Source: a virus. From it: a DNA stretch of 64,000 nucleotides. The notes under the pieces are model-generated. The model made no database searches. It saw only the letters and a program-made list of their open reading frames with translations, and was not told where the DNA came from. Below, piece after piece: positions 52,914-60,687 of this stretch (its first letter is position 1; each line of letters begins with the position of its first letter). The position numbers and the translations under genes were made by a program. The stretch lies in IMG/VR virus record IMGVR_UViG_3300020380_000001, positions 1 to 64,000 of that record; one strand, given 5' to 3'.

Positions 52914-53590
52914 TGTCAGATAAGTTTGAATGTAGATTTTGTAAGAAGAAGTTTTCTAAGGAAAATACTTTACTTGTCCATAAATGCATGAAGAAACAGC
53001 GGTACGAAGATCGTGACACTGTTGGCGCTCGCTTAGGGCTAGAAGCCTATAATTTGTTTCTAAAATCATGTTCAAACCGCAAACAAGAGACACAAGAGTC
53101 GTTTATACACTCCAAGTATTACAAGGACTTTGTAAAGTTTGGTAGAGCTCTGTGCGACTTAAACCCGCTTAGTACCGAGGATTATATCAAATACTTGGTA
53201 AAGGAAGGTGTAGCACTAAGCAAGTGGTGTCGTGCTGAGACGTACGACAAGTACATAATAAATCACCTAGAAACTGAACCGGTGCAGCGTGGACTTGAGC
53301 GCTCCATAACCGTGATGGCTGAATGGGCCGAGCGCAATAATATGGCGTATACTGATTATTTCAATCACGTGTCTACGTTTGAAGCAGTTTCTCATATTCA
53401 ATGTGGTAAAATAACACCGTGGCTTATGTACTTGAGTAACGGCGGACAAGCCCTTATGGAGCGTTTTAGTCAAGATCAGATTAAAATAATACAAGGTATT
53501 ATTAACCCTGGCGAATGGCAGCTTATTTTTAATCAGCGCCGTAGTGATGTTAACTTTGCTTTAGAGATTATAGATTCAGCATCCTTATGA
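52913..53590 (+). CDS. C2H2 zinc-finger protein, 225 aa
   Basis: The N-terminus has FECRFCKKKFSKENTLLVHKCM, one C2H-type finger (two Cys, His, Cys). The remaining 190 residues are helical and aromatic-rich with no recognised domain. A nucleic-acid-binding role in replication or late transcription is possible. It overlaps both neighbours. Confidence 0.7.
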   Translation: MSDKFECRFCKKKFSKENTLLVHKCMKKQRYEDRDTVGARLGLEAYNLFLKSCSNRKQETQESFIHSKYYKDFVKFGRALCDLNPLSTEDYIKYLVKEGVALSKWCRAETYDKYIINHLETEPVQRGLERSITVMAEWAERNNMAYTDYFNHVSTFEAVSHIQCGKITPWLMYLSNGGQALMERFSQDQIKIIQGIINPGEWQLIFNQRRSDVNFALEIIDSASL

Positions 53591-54219
53591 AAAGACATGG
53601 TGATATAGACATTGACGTCTGTGATCGAGACACACTGTTAAAAGAATTAAATCACATTGACGCTTCTATGTTAAATCGTAACGGCGCCCTAACCCGACAT
53701 AACGTTGGTGTATATGGGCACGCCGTGCCTGTAGATCCTTTCAGTAACTTGTGTTCACTTACATACACTGAGGCAGAAGAAGCAGGCTTTAAAAAAGTTG
53801 ACTTGCTTAACCTATCCAGTTTAAGCTTCTTTAAAAATAAGCGCCATTTGCGCAACGTCATAGCCAAAGACCCCGACTGGGATATGTTTCTCGATAAGGG
53901 TGTTGTTATGCAGTTGAGCCAGATATCGGGTCACTACGGGCTTCTACGAAAGAAACGCCCGCGATCCGTATTAGAGTTAGCAATGTTCATCGCGCTTATA
54001 CGCCCAGGTAAGAGTCATTTACGAGAAAAATCCTGGTACGAAATGTCTTCGGAAATATGGCAGAAAGGCACTGATGGCTATCAATTCAAAAAGAGCCACG
54101 CCATCGCATATGCCTTGAATATCGTTGCTGAAATGAACCTGATCAAATACGAGAAGGTCAAGCTGAATCAGTATGTAGATGTAATTACTGATCAAAAAGT
54201 TATTATCGACGATTTGTAA
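53587..54219 (+). CDS. Mini DnaE-like (C-family polymerase-like) protein, 210 aa
   Basis: Three blocks occur in the order of bacterial DNA polymerase III alpha: the palm acidic motif GDIDIDVCDR (Asp 6, 8, 10; DnaE has PDFDVDFC), a QLSQISGHYGLL...ALIRPGK block near 109-142 (DnaE QLESRGMKDL...RPGPL) and GYQFKKSHAIAYAL near 164-177 (DnaE GFNKSHSAAYAL). The PHP domain, most of the palm, the beta-binding and OB parts are absent. It may be a remnant, a DNA-binding factor or a small polymerase-related protein. Confidence 0.6.
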   Translation: MKRHGDIDIDVCDRDTLLKELNHIDASMLNRNGALTRHNVGVYGHAVPVDPFSNLCSLTYTEAEEAGFKKVDLLNLSSLSFFKNKRHLRNVIAKDPDWDMFLDKGVVMQLSQISGHYGLLRKKRPRSVLELAMFIALIRPGKSHLREKSWYEMSSEIWQKGTDGYQFKKSHAIAYALNIVAEMNLIKYEKVKLNQYVDVITDQKVIIDDL

Positions 54220-54226
54220 ATTCTAC

Positions 54227-54255
54227 TTGAAATAACATTCATAATTTGTTACCTT
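54227..54255 (+). promoter_or_regulatory. Weak sigma70-like promoter
   Basis: TTGAAA, 17 nt, TACCTT. The -10 is poor; listed because a new transcription unit seems to start here after a 60-bp gap. Confidence 0.35.
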
Positions 54256-54280
54256 AGTTGTAAAATACAAGGTGAACCCT

Positions 54281-55183
54281 ATGAATGTAGAAGAAAGACT
54301 GAGTAGAATCAACTCAGTGGTTGAATATTTTCACAACCAATACAGCGAGATAGACACCGCTACTGAGCGCCATAACATTTCGTACGCCAATAAGTTATCA
54401 CCGCGGCCAGCATATGCGGCTGCTTTAGTACTTGACCGCAACGTTATCCCTGTGGGTACCGGGTCATTGTGCTTAGATGGTCGCTATGAAATCAGCTATG
54501 TTATACGGGCTGGCCGCACGACTGGTGAGATACTCGAAATAGATACTCGCCTTCAACAAGAACCAGTGTCTGCAGGCCAAATCGACGTATGTATGCGCAC
54601 GGCAAATTCAGTAAACGGATCTCGCGACTTGGGATATCGTTCTCTGAGCGAAGCTACCGCGAATGTGTTTATTGCCGGCATGCTAGCCGAAGCACGTAAA
54701 ACGTCGCTTGAGTTCCAGTTAATCGTTCTTGACAAGGAAAACGAGACTGAATCTGTGTTTTCAATATCATCCACGGAACCGTCATCAAGTAGAAACTTGG
54801 AATCTTTTGACATCCAGTTTACTAATTTCGCACATTTGGGAATACCTGATTCTTGCATAACTATTGATCTGATGGTAGAAAATTCAGCGTTTACTAGCGT
54901 ACAACATAGCAGGACAATCGCACTAGGTGACGACCCAGTTAGTTACTATAGTGGTCCAACTAAGGTACAAAAAACGTTCAGTGGTTTTACTAATGCTAGA
55001 ACGGGCAACATGATGGTGCCTGATACTGTGCAGGTAATGTGGGTGACTGATGAAGGTGCCACAACATATGACAACTTTTTTGTATTCGTGAAAAAGGAGT
55101 GTCCGGAAGCAATCCCGCATCTTGTCTTGAATTACGGATACCCGGAGGATTTCAATGAACAAAACAATATCATTAAACCGTGA
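54281..55183 (+). CDS. Hypothetical protein, 300 aa
   Basis: ATG behind AAGGTG. A helical N-terminus (RLSRINSVVEYFHNQYSEID) precedes a beta-rich body with regular polar strands, resembling a carbohydrate-binding or virion domain. No family recognised. It overlaps the phosphoesterase gene by 29 nt. Confidence 0.65.
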   Translation: MNVEERLSRINSVVEYFHNQYSEIDTATERHNISYANKLSPRPAYAAALVLDRNVIPVGTGSLCLDGRYEISYVIRAGRTTGEILEIDTRLQQEPVSAGQIDVCMRTANSVNGSRDLGYRSLSEATANVFIAGMLAEARKTSLEFQLIVLDKENETESVFSISSTEPSSSRNLESFDIQFTNFAHLGIPDSCITIDLMVENSAFTSVQHSRTIALGDDPVSYYSGPTKVQKTFSGFTNARTGNMMVPDTVQVMWVTDEGATTYDNFFVFVKKECPEAIPHLVLNYGYPEDFNEQNNIIKP

Positions 55184-55742
55184 CAATACGTTCTTTACCT
55201 CCGATTGGCATTTTGGTGACAAGAACATCATAAAAAATTGTAATCGTCCTTATAGTGATATGGACGAAATGCACGCTGCCTTAATTGATATTTGGAACGC
55301 AAAAGTTTCCGATGATAGCACTGTAGTTAATATGGGCGACTTTGCTTTCTGGGGACCGTCAAAGTTCAATGAGCTAGGTAACGTGCTTAAGCAGTTAAAG
55401 GGCAAGATACTATTTGTCCCAGGAAATCACGACCGGTTAAATCTATGGCACAATACGCTTGACGCGTATCCTGAGTTAAAAGATAAGGTGCGTATATTAC
55501 CGCCTGTCGCTGATTTTAGAGTCGGTAAACAACATATCGTCGGGTGTCACTACGCAATGATGATATGGAATAAGCAACACTATGGTGCTTGGCACTTATA
55601 TGGGCACTCCCATGATAGACACTTGACTGGTATTGGCCTAAGCATGAATATATGTATTGATGCTCACCCTAATTTTGATCTGTTCACATACGAAGAGATT
55701 GAAGAAAAGATATCAAAGTTAAAGATTTTCCTTCCGTTCTAA
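55155..55742 (+). CDS. Calcineurin-like metallophosphoesterase, 195 aa
   Basis: All metal-binding motifs are present in order: SDWHFGD (Asp17, His19), NMGD (Asp62), VPGNHDR, GCHYAM and YGHSHDR. It hydrolyses phosphodiesters or phosphomonoesters; the substrate cannot be told. Members of this size are common in phages, with proposed roles in nucleotide metabolism or host signalling. Confidence 0.9.
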   Translation: MNKTISLNRDNTFFTSDWHFGDKNIIKNCNRPYSDMDEMHAALIDIWNAKVSDDSTVVNMGDFAFWGPSKFNELGNVLKQLKGKILFVPGNHDRLNLWHNTLDAYPELKDKVRILPPVADFRVGKQHIVGCHYAMMIWNKQHYGAWHLYGHSHDRHLTGIGLSMNICIDAHPNFDLFTYEEIEEKISKLKIFLPF

Positions 55743-55758
55743 AAAATCAAATTAAACC

Positions 55759-55787
55759 TTGATTTGGCAGGAAGTAGAAATTATAAT
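55759..55787 (+). promoter_or_regulatory. Sigma70-type promoter
   Basis: TTGATT, 17 nt, TATAAT, directly before the vWA-domain gene. Confidence 0.85.
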
Positions 55788-55837
55788 ACTTTAAAATTTG
55801 GAACCCTTATAAAGTGTAAGGGTGTAAGGAGTATAAA

Positions 55838-57274
55838 ATGACAACACATTTTAACACGCAACACACTCCTGTAGAAGAAGTTACTGAAGTAGAAGCCCGT
55901 ACAACAAACGGCGCAGTAACTAACATCACTTCCGGTGAGAAATCACTTGATTTGTTCTTTGTGGCAGGTGCATCCCGTAACATGAGTGACGACGAAATCA
56001 TCATAATGTTTGATGACGCGCACGACGAAAACCCAGAACTGGCATTCCGTGTCTTGCAATGGGCTCGTGATGTGCGAGGCGGAGCAGGCGAACGTCGTTT
56101 CTTTAAAGTAATAATGAAACACTTGGTTGCTAACCAACGCACTTACGGTGCTAAGAACATCAAGGCGCTGCTGACCAAATCGTCTGAGATTGGCCGCTGG
56201 CGTGACTTACTTGACTTGTTCATCAAGTGCACTGATGCCAACAAAAAGTTCATCGGTAAGTTGTTTAACGAAGCGCTTGATTCAGGCAACGGTTTGGCTG
56301 CTAAATGGCTACCGCGCAAAGGTAAATTCGCACGCGCTGTTCGTACGTCTATGGGCTACAAGGACACGCCGAAGGAATACCGCCGCAAGATCGTTGACTT
56401 GACTAAAGTAGTTGAGACCCAAATGTGCCAGGGCAAGTGGGACGAGATCAATTACTCGCACGTACCGTCGGTCGCGTTTAAGAAATACCGCAAGGCATTT
56501 CAGCGTCATGACCCTGTACGCTTTGAAGCATTCATTCAATCAGCTATTGAAGGTGAAACAAAGGTCAACGCCGGTGCTATATTCCCGCATGAAATATTAG
56601 CGCCGCTTGGTAAGGGTAGAACCTCGTCAAAAACTGAAGTTGACGCCATGCAAGCACAGTGGCAAAACTTGGCTGATTCGATGGTAGACGCGCCCGATGT
56701 ACTGCCTATGATTGACGTGTCTGCGTCGATGAGCGGTGACCCTATGCATATTGCAGTGTCGCTAGGCATGTACTTGGCTGAACGCAACACTGGTCAATTT
56801 AAAAATGCGTACATGACTTTCGAGTCACAACCTAAGTTTGGCTTCGTGAAGGAAGGCGCAAAAATTGACGCTCGCTACAAGGATATTTTACGCGCAGGTT
56901 GGGGCGGTAGCACTGACTTGTCAGCGGCTTTTAAGAAAATCCTTGAAGTTGCTGTAAACAACAATGTTCCGGCTGATCATATGCCTAAAATGTTGCTTGT
57001 GTTATCTGACATGGAGTTCGATTCCTGGGGTAACCGCGGTCTTACATCCAATGTAAAAGACTTGTTTAAAAAGGCAGGCTACGAGTGTCCTACTATTGTG
57101 TTCTGGAACTTAGACGCTCGCCCTGGTAACAACCCAGTAAAAGCTACTGACAAAGACATGGTAATGGTGTCCGGATTTAGTCCGGCTATAGCGAAGACCA
57201 TAATGGAAGGCAAGGACCTGTCACCGATGGGAATAATGCTTGATGCTATTATGAAAGATCGCTATACACTGTGA
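55838..57274 (+). CDS. vWA-domain protein of DUF2828/TROVE-like type, 478 aa
   Basis: The N-terminal two thirds are helical, with LDLFFVAGASRNMSDDEI and a LQWARDVRGGAGERRFF segment as in DUF2828 proteins, which resemble the RNA-binding TROVE fold of Ro60. The C-terminal vWA domain has the metal site D-x-S-x-S (Asp293, Ser295, Ser297) and GGSTDLSAA. A role in RNA handling is inferred from Ro-like relatives. It has its own strong host-type promoter and a terminator, so it is a separate early unit. Confidence 0.75.
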   Translation: MTTHFNTQHTPVEEVTEVEARTTNGAVTNITSGEKSLDLFFVAGASRNMSDDEIIIMFDDAHDENPELAFRVLQWARDVRGGAGERRFFKVIMKHLVANQRTYGAKNIKALLTKSSEIGRWRDLLDLFIKCTDANKKFIGKLFNEALDSGNGLAAKWLPRKGKFARAVRTSMGYKDTPKEYRRKIVDLTKVVETQMCQGKWDEINYSHVPSVAFKKYRKAFQRHDPVRFEAFIQSAIEGETKVNAGAIFPHEILAPLGKGRTSSKTEVDAMQAQWQNLADSMVDAPDVLPMIDVSASMSGDPMHIAVSLGMYLAERNTGQFKNAYMTFESQPKFGFVKEGAKIDARYKDILRAGWGGSTDLSAAFKKILEVAVNNNVPADHMPKMLLVLSDMEFDSWGNRGLTSNVKDLFKKAGYECPTIVFWNLDARPGNNPVKATDKDMVMVSGFSPAIAKTIMEGKDLSPMGIMLDAIMKDRYTL

Positions 57275-57296
57275 GGCGTAGTGCGCCCTAGTATTT

Positions 57297-57323
57297 AAAG
57301 AAGGGGCTTTTGGTCCCTTCTTT
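57297..57323 (+). terminator. Rho-independent terminator
   Basis: AAAGAAGGG pairs with CCCTTCTTT, a perfect 9-bp stem around 9 nt. Confidence 0.85.
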
Positions 57324-57333
57324 CGCATTGCGA

Positions 57334-57340
57334 ATAAATA
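57334..57340 (+). promoter_or_regulatory. Late promoter box ATAAATA
   Basis: ATAAATA lies 22 nt before the next start and just after a terminator. Confidence 0.6.
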
Positions 57341-57361
57341 CATAAAAATACAGGGAGACAC

Positions 57362-57649
57362 ATGTACACGAGCTTTCAACTAAAGAGTTGCACAAAAACT
57401 CGATACTATATCAGAACAGTGAACATAAGTACGCATTGCATGTTGACTGACGAGTTACGGACGATATACGGTGAAGAGTTGTGTGAGGAAAAGTATGAAC
57501 CGGGCGTTGCCTTACTAAAAGGCTTTCGTGTTGAGTTTTATGAACTTGATGATTTTCTCAACACAGATATGGCCATAGACATAGACAACAATAAAAAGGA
57601 AACAATACGTGAAAGAACGCTATCAGGCATTGATTGCCCCGCTGCTTGA
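57362..57649 (+). CDS. Hypothetical protein, 95 aa
   Basis: ATG behind AGGGAG. Mixed alpha/beta protein with several Cys. No family recognised. It overlaps the HD hydrolase by 41 nt, which is unusually long here, but both frames have good Shine-Dalgarno sites. Confidence 0.6.
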   Translation: MYTSFQLKSCTKTRYYIRTVNISTHCMLTDELRTIYGEELCEEKYEPGVALLKGFRVEFYELDDFLNTDMAIDIDNNKKETIRERTLSGIDCPAA

Positions 57650-58190
57650 ACTCGATCCTGGATTTCAAGAGTATTTTGATTTCGCATACGACGCGCATAG
57701 TGATCGAAAAAGAATCGGGACAAACGACCTATATATTATTCACCCTATTAACGTAGCGTTAAACGTCCTAGAAACGGGCTTGTCGCATGATGATAAGGTG
57801 ATGGCAATCCGTGTAGCAGTAATGCACGATGTAGTGGAAGACGAAGACGTAGAGCTTGTTACGGTAATTAATAAATTCGGTACTGAGTTTGCGTATCATC
57901 TGTATTACACTTATACAGAGATAACCAAGTCTTCTGGTAACCGCAAGTTTAGAAAAATACTTGAAGCCAATCACTATGCTGCTGGTACCCGAGTATCACA
58001 GACCGTCAAAGTGTGCGATGCTGCCGATAATATAATGACGATTCATTTGAAGTCGGGCCGCAAGTTTGCATATGATTATATGAATGAAAAAGTTACACTT
58101 CATCATAAACTTGCATTGGCCGATCCAATGGCTCTCAAGTTATTTGTTAAAAGAATGTCGATTGTTAAACAAGCGCTAAAGGCTGCCTAG
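57609..58190 (+). CDS. HD-domain hydrolase resembling (p)ppGpp hydrolases, 193 aa
   Basis: GTG start behind AAGGA. An HD-type metal site is formed by His45 (IHPINVA), His73-Asp74 (VMHDVVED) and a later VKVCDAADN Asp. The block order and size match the small SpoT/MESH1-like hydrolases that remove the 3' pyrophosphate of (p)ppGpp. It could blunt the host stringent response; other nucleotide substrates are possible. Ends in TAG, shared with the convergent gene. Confidence 0.75.
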   Translation: MKERYQALIAPLLELDPGFQEYFDFAYDAHSDRKRIGTNDLYIIHPINVALNVLETGLSHDDKVMAIRVAVMHDVVEDEDVELVTVINKFGTEFAYHLYYTYTEITKSSGNRKFRKILEANHYAAGTRVSQTVKVCDAADNIMTIHLKSGRKFAYDYMNEKVTLHHKLALADPMALKLFVKRMSIVKQALKAA

Positions 58191-58558
58191 CCCATATTAG
58201 TTACTAGTTTAACAACGCGCTTTTTACCGAATTTCTTCTGACACATTTCGTCTAAACTGACGTAGGGTCCGAACAAGACTTCTACGTCTTTTTCCCTGTA
58301 TGTTCGTACAGTATGCGAAAACGCTTGCATCTCTTCAAATAAATACACACCGATCGGGATTGATCTGTTTGTTTCCCACCACCAGTTCGAGCCAAGTTTA
58401 AGGAATAACACCTTTTCAGCGTGGTCCGTTAGTGCTTCGAAATCATAGAACGTAACGGCCTTACTCGCTACATTTTCAATAATTCCTAAATATTCGTCAT
58501 CTCCTATTTTTAAGCCAGTTAGGAAAGGAAATTTTTTAGTTAGTTCGTCTTGGGTCAT
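58187..58558 (-). CDS. Hypothetical protein, 123 aa
   Basis: ATG behind GCAGG on the minus strand. A mixed protein with LKLGSNWWWETNRSIPIGVYL and a basic C-terminus. No family recognised; proteins of this type look conserved in related phages. Its TAG stop lies on the opposite strand of the HD gene's TAG (shared CTAG). Confidence 0.65.
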   Translation of the reverse strand: MTQDELTKKFPFLTGLKIGDDEYLGIIENVASKAVTFYDFEALTDHAEKVLFLKLGSNWWWETNRSIPIGVYLFEEMQAFSHTVRTYREKDVEVLFGPYVSLDEMCQKKFGKKRVVKLVTNMG

Positions 58559-58569
58559 TTTGTTACCTG

Positions 58570-58576
58570 CTAAATA
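58570..58576 (+). promoter_or_regulatory. Late promoter box CTAAATA
   Basis: CTAAATA, plus strand, about 92 nt before the gene at 58668, so the leader is long. Confidence 0.5.
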
Positions 58577-58613
58577 TCTTTAAAAAGGCATATTTGTTGT
58601 GTTGTACACCATA

Positions 58614-58620
58614 TATTTAT
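58614..58620 (-). promoter_or_regulatory. Late promoter box ATAAATA (minus)
   Basis: On the minus strand ATAAATA lies about 56 nt before the gene at 58558. It forms an overlapping divergent pair with 58570-58576. Confidence 0.4.
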
Positions 58621-58667
58621 GTAACCATGAAAGTACCGTTTTCGTGGGAATACCGAGGACTTATAGC

Positions 58668-59420
58668 ATGAATGACAATGATACCATCACCCTCCACCGC
58701 GGTGTTGACAATACTCATTATTTTAGAGTCCGTAACCGTGACATGAAACGCCAGAATGTGAGCGGGCTTGTGGTTATGGCGAAGATTGTAGATCGCATGA
58801 ATGGCGATAAAGTATTTGAAAAAAGATTAGTACAAACTGACGATGATCAGTTTTCATTAAGTGTACTCGAAGGTGAGCTACTAGAGGTTGAGCCTGGCTA
58901 TTACGAGATGGTTCTTGAGTCTATGGAAATGTTCGACACTAACAATTACGAACATAACCCGCGCCAACCTCTTTACCGTGACTTGAACGGCGAGATTCGC
59001 TTCGAAGTAGAGGTAACAGGCCACGCAGATAGCACACCGCGCCCTAGTAGAGAAGAGATAAAACCGTTTGAAAAGTGGCTTCCTACTTTAAAAGACGGCG
59101 TAACTGTGTATAGTAGCTCAGCCATACCCTGTAACGCTCTAAGAAACCACAGAAACAGTTTGCACACGATGTCTATCCAAGCAGATAACTTTAGTGGAAC
59201 GCTAGAGATATACGGTACTCTGGAGTTAGATCCGCCGCCGGACAATAATTCTTGGTTCCCTGTTACCATACAGGATTTGCCAGTAAATGAGATACAAATG
59301 GATAAGTTCACAGGTACACACGCGTTCAACGTAGTGGGTAATCTTTACTGGGTGAAGTTCATTCTCAAAGGCGATTTGGAAAACATGGGAACTTTTGACA
59401 AACTGACTTGGCGATCTTGA
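58668..59420 (+). CDS. Putative baseplate or fibre accessory protein, 250 aa
   Basis: ATG behind GAGGA. The first 110 residues (TITLHRGVDNTHYFRVRN, then VEPGYYEMVLESM) form a beta sandwich like the N-terminal domain of phage baseplate upper proteins; the rest is also beta-rich (SIQADNFSGTLEIYGTLEL). A late box upstream supports a virion role. No firm family. Confidence 0.55.
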   Translation: MNDNDTITLHRGVDNTHYFRVRNRDMKRQNVSGLVVMAKIVDRMNGDKVFEKRLVQTDDDQFSLSVLEGELLEVEPGYYEMVLESMEMFDTNNYEHNPRQPLYRDLNGEIRFEVEVTGHADSTPRPSREEIKPFEKWLPTLKDGVTVYSSSAIPCNALRNHRNSLHTMSIQADNFSGTLEIYGTLELDPPPDNNSWFPVTIQDLPVNEIQMDKFTGTHAFNVVGNLYWVKFILKGDLENMGTFDKLTWRS

Positions 59421-59446
59421 TTATTTTGGTAGCCGGTATTATACTA
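59418..59446 (+). promoter_or_regulatory. Sigma70-type promoter of the primase-helicase unit
   Basis: TTGATT, 17 nt, TATACT, 32 nt before the primase start. Confidence 0.8.
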
Positions 59447-59478
59447 CTGCGCATAAAAGCCAAAATAATAAGAAGAAT

Positions 59479-60687
59479 ATGAGCTGGGATCAGAAGTTAC
59501 TAGATACTATACTAGAGAATTTCGGGCCACATAAAATATCAAGAAAAGGTTTCAGGACTAGAAATTGCCCGATGTGTGTTACTAAAGGACACACGCCTGA
59601 CACCAAGAAACGATTCGGTATGAAAGTCGATCATAAAGGCTTCGGTGGGTCGTGCTTCAATTGCGGCTTTAAGTTCAAATACGAATATCACAAGAAACAG
59701 CTGAGCAAGCCGCTCAAGTCATTTATGCGCCAACTCGGCGTTAAAAAGCAACTCATAGATGAGATCAAGTACGGGTTATTTGAAGACCTGCACAGTGGTG
59801 TCATCTCTGACTTGATGCTTGAGCCGGAGCCCGAAGAAACAGAAGTTCCGTTTGCTGAACTATTCAAAGACAAGAAGCCCAAACTCAACGAAGTTGCACA
59901 AAGTCTTATTAAAGACGAGAAACAAATACGTCAAATACTCAGAACAAGGATAACAGATAATGTCATGCCTGAGTTTAACGAGTTTAGTACCCGTTACGTG
60001 CAAATAACAAAGCGCTGGTCACGCGAGCATAGTTATCCGGGTGATGCTAAGCCTATGAGTTATTACCTTGATAGAGCTGAGCTGGGGCATCCTATTCCTG
60101 CTGATGTGAATGAGTGTTTGCTTTATATGTACGAACGTGACTTGCTTGAGTTCGACGACATATGTTGGAGTTACGCTGTCACTAAAGAAGCAGGCAATCG
60201 TATAATACTTCCGTTTGAATTTGGCGGTAAACGGATCGGTTATACGGCGCGTGCAGTAAATGACCGCGCTGCAAAGATTAAAAAGTATCATTCAATGATG
60301 CCGGACGATGCGATATTCAATTACCACTTATTCCATAACAACTACAAACGAACGTTTGCGGTGTTGTATGAAGGTGTTATTGACGCGTATGTTATGCAAG
60401 GCATGGCATGTGGCGGAAGAAACATTAACGATGATCAAATATACATGATCAAAAATTTAGGCATGCCTGTAATTGTTGTGCCTGATAACGACAAAGACGG
60501 CGACGACTTGATCGACATAGCTATAAGGGAAGGCTGGTCAGTATCGTTTCCGCCTTGGAAACATAAATTTAAGGACGCGGCGGCTGCCGCTGCTAAGTAC
60601 GGTAGGATTTACACAATCCAAAGTATACTAGCTAGCGTAGAGACTAATCCACTAACAATAAATCTAAAAAAGGATATGAATGTCTGA
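59479..60687 (+). CDS. gp61: DNA primase, 402 aa
   Basis: DnaG-type phage primase (T4 gp61 342 aa). An N-terminal zinc site is formed by Cys30, Cys33, Cys59 and Cys62. The Toprim core has Glu298 in VLYEGVIDAY and Asp336/Asp338 in VPDNDKDGDD, which hold catalytic metals. It makes RNA primers for lagging-strand synthesis with the gp41 helicase encoded next. Overlaps gp41 by 8 nt. Confidence 0.9.
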   Translation: MSWDQKLLDTILENFGPHKISRKGFRTRNCPMCVTKGHTPDTKKRFGMKVDHKGFGGSCFNCGFKFKYEYHKKQLSKPLKSFMRQLGVKKQLIDEIKYGLFEDLHSGVISDLMLEPEPEETEVPFAELFKDKKPKLNEVAQSLIKDEKQIRQILRTRITDNVMPEFNEFSTRYVQITKRWSREHSYPGDAKPMSYYLDRAELGHPIPADVNECLLYMYERDLLEFDDICWSYAVTKEAGNRIILPFEFGGKRIGYTARAVNDRAAKIKKYHSMMPDDAIFNYHLFHNNYKRTFAVLYEGVIDAYVMQGMACGGRNINDDQIYMIKNLGMPVIVVPDNDKDGDDLIDIAIREGWSVSFPPWKHKFKDAAAAAAKYGRIYTIQSILASVETNPLTINLKKDMNV

